Shown: one piece after another, positions 30,304-33,375 of the stretch
How positions within the stretch are numbered: the stretch's first letter is position 1
Layout of the letters: each line of letters starts with the position of its first letter
Assembly (NCBI RefSeq): GCF_009766095.1
Contig: NZ_LMUD01000016.1
Span: forward strand, 544,296 to 577,670
Direction: 5' to 3'
Source of the DNA: Granulicella sp. S190
GTDB lineage: Bacteria; Acidobacteriota; Terriglobia; Terriglobales; Acidobacteriaceae
DNA: 33,375 bases
Notes under the pieces: model-generated
The model's input: the letters and a program-made list of their open reading frames with translations, nothing else
What the model was told of the DNA's origin: nothing
Databases searched by the model: none
Program-made: the position numbers and the translations under genes

Positions 30304-31986
30304 CTAGAGATGAAAGACGTAGGTGTAGAGCATCGTTACCAAGCCGACGATGCATGCGAGCAGGATGCTGTGTTTGAGGGTAAAGCGAAAGAGCTTTGAC
30401 TGCTCAGCCTGGGTGAGGCCTGTGGCGGCTGCGGCGACTGCGATGGTCTGAAGGCTGATCATCTTGCCCATGACTCCTCCAGAGGAGTTAGCCGCTGCCA
30501 TGAGTACAGGATCGAAGCCGAGCCGACCGGCGGTGACGACCTGAAGGTTGCCGAAGAGGGCGTTGGCGGAGGTGTCGGAGCCGGTGAGGAAGACGCCGAT
30601 CCAGCCGAGGAGCGCGCTGAAGAACGGGAAGGCACGTCCGGTGGCAGAGAAGGCCAGTCCAAGCGTGGCGGTCGCTCCGCAGTAGTTCATGAGGAAGGCA
30701 AGTGCAAGCACGGAGGTGACGGTGACGGTAGGGAGCTTGAGCTGATTGATCGCTTTGCCGATGACGCGAAGGAAGTCGCGTGGTCTCATCTTCAGGCAGA
30801 GCGCGGAGAGCAGCGATGCTGTCATGCAGGCGGTTCCGGATGCAGAGAGTAAGTTGAGGTTATAGATCGCGTGATAGGGCGTAGGGTTGGCGACGATGGG
30901 AGGAACGCGCTGCACGACGTTGTCGAGATAAGGCCAGTGAATGAGGATGGTCGCTTTATTGAGAATCGATTGGAAGGGTGCCCATCCCCACAGGAGAACG
31001 CATACGACCAGAAGTGCGTAGGGAAGCCATGCGTAGAGGATCTCCCGGGTACTGTGTGCGGGAGGCACTTTTCGTTCTTCGTCGCTGCCGGTGCTGGTGC
31101 CGTCGGCATTAGTGCAGGCGAAGCGCCTCCATGAATCTGCCGCGCTTGGTGTGAGCATAGTGTTCTGGTCGCTGCTGCGATGGGTTCTGAACCACAGGAC
31201 CAGTGCGGCAATGGTGGCGATTGCGGCGAAGATGTCGGTAAGATGAGGGCCGAGGTATGTCGAAACGAAGAGTTGCATGATCGCGAAGACGCCACCGGCG
31301 ATGAGAGTGGGAGCCCATATGCCTGACAGAGAGCCGAAGCCGCCCATTGCCACGATGAGGTATGCGGGGATCAGAAGGGACATCGGTGTGCAGATGCGGC
31401 CTACGGCTACGCTGAGCTTGTCTAACGGGAGGCCGGTTGTGCCCGCGAGCGTGATGATGGGAATTCCGATGGAGCCGAAGGCGACGGGAGCGGTGTTGGC
31501 TAAGAGGCAGATTGCGGAGGCGCTGAAGGCGGTGAATCCAAGGCCTATGAGCATGGTGGATGCGATTGCGACAGGGGTGCCGAAGCCTGCGGCTCCTTCG
31601 AGAAATCCTCCAAAGGCGAATGCGATGAGGAGCGCCTGCAGGCGGCAGTCCGGGGTGAGTCGGCCGACGGAGTCTTTGATGATCTCGAAGTGGCCGGTTT
31701 CTACGGTGACGTGGAAGAGGACGATGGCCCAGAAGACGATCCATGAGATGGGGAGGATTCCGAAGGCTGCGCCGTTTGCTGCTGCGCTGATTGCGGTGCG
31801 GAGAGGCATTCCGTAGGCAACGGTTGCAAGCAGCAAAGTAATTGCTAGTCCAGACAGGCCAGCGACCCAAGCTGGCTTTCTCATCACACCCAAGAGAACC
31901 AAGAGGGTCAGGACCGGCAAGGAGGCGAGGACAACCGAGAATATCAAGCCGTGCCCGAAGAGGAAGTAGGATTGATTCCAGATCAC
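30304..31986 (-). CDS. L-lactate/glycolate permease (LctP/GlcA family)
   Basis: From the GTG at 31986 (VIWNQSYFLFGHGLIFSVV), the protein is about 560 aa, the normal size. It has the family markers GILPISWIVFWAIVLFHVTV, ETGHFEIIKDSVGRLT, GFLEGAAGFGTPVAIASTML and, near the C-terminus, LGWIGVFLTGSDTSANALFG. The carboxylate is taken up with protons. The frame is open to 32457, but the extra 157 residues are basic, not membrane-like, and overlap the divergent glycerate kinase, so I reject them. It shares a divergent control region (31987-32173) with the kinase and is likely cotranscribed with the dehydrogenase 31 bp downstream. Confidence 0.88.
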   Translation of the reverse strand: MIWNQSYFLFGHGLIFSVVLASLPVLTLLVLLGVMRKPAWVAGLSGLAITLLLATVAYGMPLRTAISAAANGAAFGILPISWIVFWAIVLFHVTVETGHFEIIKDSVGRLTPDCRLQALLIAFAFGGFLEGAAGFGTPVAIASTMLIGLGFTAFSASAICLLANTAPVAFGSIGIPIITLAGTTGLPLDKLSVAVGRICTPMSLLIPAYLIVAMGGFGSLSGIWAPTLIAGGVFAIMQLFVSTYLGPHLTDIFAAIATIAALVLWFRTHRSSDQNTMLTPSAADSWRRFACTNADGTSTGSDEERKVPPAHSTREILYAWLPYALLVVCVLLWGWAPFQSILNKATILIHWPYLDNVVQRVPPIVANPTPYHAIYNLNLLSASGTACMTASLLSALCLKMRPRDFLRVIGKAINQLKLPTVTVTSVLALAFLMNYCGATATLGLAFSATGRAFPFFSALLGWIGVFLTGSDTSANALFGNLQVVTAGRLGFDPVLMAAANSSGGVMGKMISLQTIAVAAAATGLTQAEQSKLFRFTLKHSILLACIVGLVTMLYTYVFHL

Positions 31987-32173
31987 GATGTTGAGTATCC
32001 CCGGGTGGTTTAGCGAGGCTGAAGACAGGACGTTCCAACATGGTACAAGAGGTATGCGGCGGCGTGATTTTATCCAAGAGATTATGCCGGTTGATCTGTT
32101 GGAGAAGACTTTATGAGCTGGCGGGTGATGTTTCATTTTGTTTGAAGGAGCCCGGCGTGAACAAGGCCTTTGC
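31987..32173. promoter_or_regulatory. Divergent control region between permease and glycerate kinase
   Basis: This 187-bp segment lies between the two divergent starts and should carry both promoters. I see no clear operator palindrome inside it. No regulator gene is adjacent, so control is from elsewhere. Confidence 0.4.
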
Positions 32174-33375
32174 ATGATGGGAGCGCAACCTAACCTAAGA
32201 AAAATTGCCAGCCGTCTCTTTCTGCAATCTCTTGCAGATTGCAGTATGGAGCAGGCGTTTGCCCATAAGGTGAAGCGTGTCACAGGACCGGACGGCAGAA
32301 GGCTGCTGACCTTTGGCGACGATGTGATCGATCTGGGACGATTGCGCCGGATCGGGATAGTAGCCGTGGGTAAAGCTGCCCCCGCGATGCTGCAGGCAAT
32401 GCTCCCTTCTCTGCAGGGGTTGCCTGAGTGCGATCTATCAGGGCTGCTGATTGCCAACCACAGGCCCGACGATCTGCCGTTGGGTTTTCGATTTTATGCT
32501 GGCGGCCATCCAACACCGAATGAAGCTTCGATCGACGGAGCTAAGGCTGCCATAGAGCTTGTGCGCTCGCTACGCGATGCATCGGGGGGGAAAGAAGAGA
32601 CACTCTGCTTGTTTTTGCTAAGCGGAGGCGGGTCCGCGATGATGGAGCTACCACTCGACCCAAAGATCTCGCTTGAAGATCTGGTGGAGTTTTATCGAGA
32701 GCTGGTTCATTGTGGAGGTTCGATAGCGGAGATCAATTGTGTTCGGAAGCATTTTTCAGCGGTGAAGGGAGGGCGGCTGGCTCTTGAGGCTGAGGGCATC
32801 CTAAATTACTCCCTGCTGGTGTCGGATGTGCCTTCGGGGTCTTTGGATTCGCTAGCCTCTGGACCGACGTTGCCAGACACCTCTACCGTAGATCAGTGCA
32901 GAGAGATTCTGGAGCGATATCGGCTAATGGAGAGAGTTCCGAGCGCGGTTAAGCAGTTTTTCTTATCGACTCAACTCCCTGAAACTCCCAAAGCCCCGCA
33001 ACTGGATGCACATGCGCTTACCCTGCTGTCGTCGGCCGACCTCGCAATGGTCGTCGAGCGCCGCGCGAAAGATCTTGGATTCTACGTGGTGGTTGACGAT
33101 ACCTGCGACGATTGGAGCTACAGGGCTGCCGCTGAATATTTGCTGGAACGGCTTCGCTCTCTTAGGCGGAAGCATAGACGTGTTTGCCTCATCTCCTCCG
33201 GCGAGGTAACCGTTGAGCTTCCATTAAAGATCTTGGATTCTGATTGTGTGGAGACAAAGGAGCGAGCAGGGGTGGGGGGTCGAAATCAACATTTTGCGCT
33301 GTATGCTGCCACCCTGTTGCGAGCATCGGATGAGTCTGTTGCGGTGCTCTCTGCAGGTACGGATGGCATCGATGG
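32174..33375 (+). CDS. Glycerate 2-kinase, DUF4147/MOFRL type (partial, runs off right edge)
   Basis: The frame opens at the ATG at 32174 and stays open to the end of the window, 400 codons. It has RRIGIVAVGKAAPAML (N-terminal Rossmann-like domain) and AGGHPTPNEASIDGA. These are followed by LFLLSGGGSAMMELPL, EINCVRKHFSAVKGGRLALE and SLLVSDVPSGSLDSLASGPT. Later come LISSGEVTVELP and GVGGRNQHFALYAATLL (the MOFRL part), and then LSAGTDGIDG at the edge. This is the GckA-type enzyme that makes 2-phosphoglycerate from glycerate. About 30-50 residues are missing. The start fits family N-termini; a later ATG at 32246 would cut off the first helix. Confidence 0.93.
   Translation, partial: MMGAQPNLRKIASRLFLQSLADCSMEQAFAHKVKRVTGPDGRRLLTFGDDVIDLGRLRRIGIVAVGKAAPAMLQAMLPSLQGLPECDLSGLLIANHRPDDLPLGFRFYAGGHPTPNEASIDGAKAAIELVRSLRDASGGKEETLCLFLLSGGGSAMMELPLDPKISLEDLVEFYRELVHCGGSIAEINCVRKHFSAVKGGRLALEAEGILNYSLLVSDVPSGSLDSLASGPTLPDTSTVDQCREILERYRLMERVPSAVKQFFLSTQLPETPKAPQLDAHALTLLSSADLAMVVERRAKDLGFYVVVDDTCDDWSYRAAAEYLLERLRSLRRKHRRVCLISSGEVTVELPLKILDSDCVETKERAGVGGRNQHFALYAATLLRASDESVAVLSAGTDGID
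32222..32244. repeat. Perfect 9-bp inverted repeat inside the glycerate kinase start region
   Basis: CTGCAATCT (32222-32230) and AGATTGCAG (32236-32244) are perfect complements around CTTGC. The repeat lies 48 bp into the gene. It could be an operator-like site or an mRNA hairpin near the start; function unknown. Confidence 0.4.

Noticed and set aside
31987..32457. N-terminal extension of the permease frame
   Set aside because: Basic, not membrane-like, and antisense to the start of the glycerate kinase; the family begins at about 31986.

Overview
The window looks like a chromosomal segment of an acidobacterium, probably a soil member of the Terriglobia (Granulicella/Terriglobus/Edaphobacter-like). 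This is inferred from the high GC content, the relaxed gene order and the protein families: a DUF5117-type zinc metalloprotease, a TIGR03118-type secreted protein with an Ig-like tail, propeller histidine kinases, DUF1080 and Gfo/Idh/MocA secreted enzymes. No rRNA, tRNA or CRISPR array was seen. Most genes are ordinary single genes or short operons.

Layout. 1-4.3 kb, all minus: a partial zinc metalloprotease running off the left edge, an NAD-dependent epimerase-like protein, a family 2 glycosyltransferase and a frataxin (CyaY). 4.4-6.8 kb is a fluoride-resistance module: a CLC-F type fluoride/proton antiporter (plus) and a CrcB/Fluc fluoride channel (minus) converge with 3 bp between them, and each has its own fluoride (crcB-motif) riboswitch. 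The antiporter has a C-terminal extension that resembles DUF190, a family known from fluoride-riboswitch regulons. 6.9-8.6 kb: a secreted TIGR03118-like protein. 8.9-12.3 kb: a plus-strand operon of an MFS exporter, RuvX/YqgF and an exported NPP-type phosphodiesterase. 12.3-13.9 kb: a TetR regulator and an SDR oxidoreductase, with an operator-like palindrome between them.

14.3-19.8 kb is the most unusual part: a tight minus-strand operon (P450, PaaK-like adenylate-forming ligase, an unrecognised Cys-rich 160-aa protein, a second P450, a VOC-fold protein). It is bracketed by two degenerate, same-orientation remnants of IS6-family transposase 3' ends, one still carrying a terminal inverted repeat. 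The P450s are of the short soluble class typical of actinobacterial secondary metabolism. I read this as a transferred specialised-metabolism operon whose product I cannot name; it is the best candidate for an undescribed system here.

19.9-25.1 kb: ssb with a strong downstream hairpin, then a GH16-like lipoprotein translationally close to a large propeller/Y_Y_Y histidine kinase. 25.1-27 kb: an NCS2 purine permease divergent from a DUF985 cupin. 27-29.3 kb: a Gfo/Idh/MocA oxidoreductase and a DUF1080 protein, probably glycoside or sugar catabolism. 29.4-33.4 kb: a 2-hydroxy-3-oxopropionate reductase-like dehydrogenase, an LctP/GlcA-type permease and a divergent glycerate 2-kinase (truncated by the right edge). 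Together these suggest a glycolate/glyoxylate-to-glycerate route.
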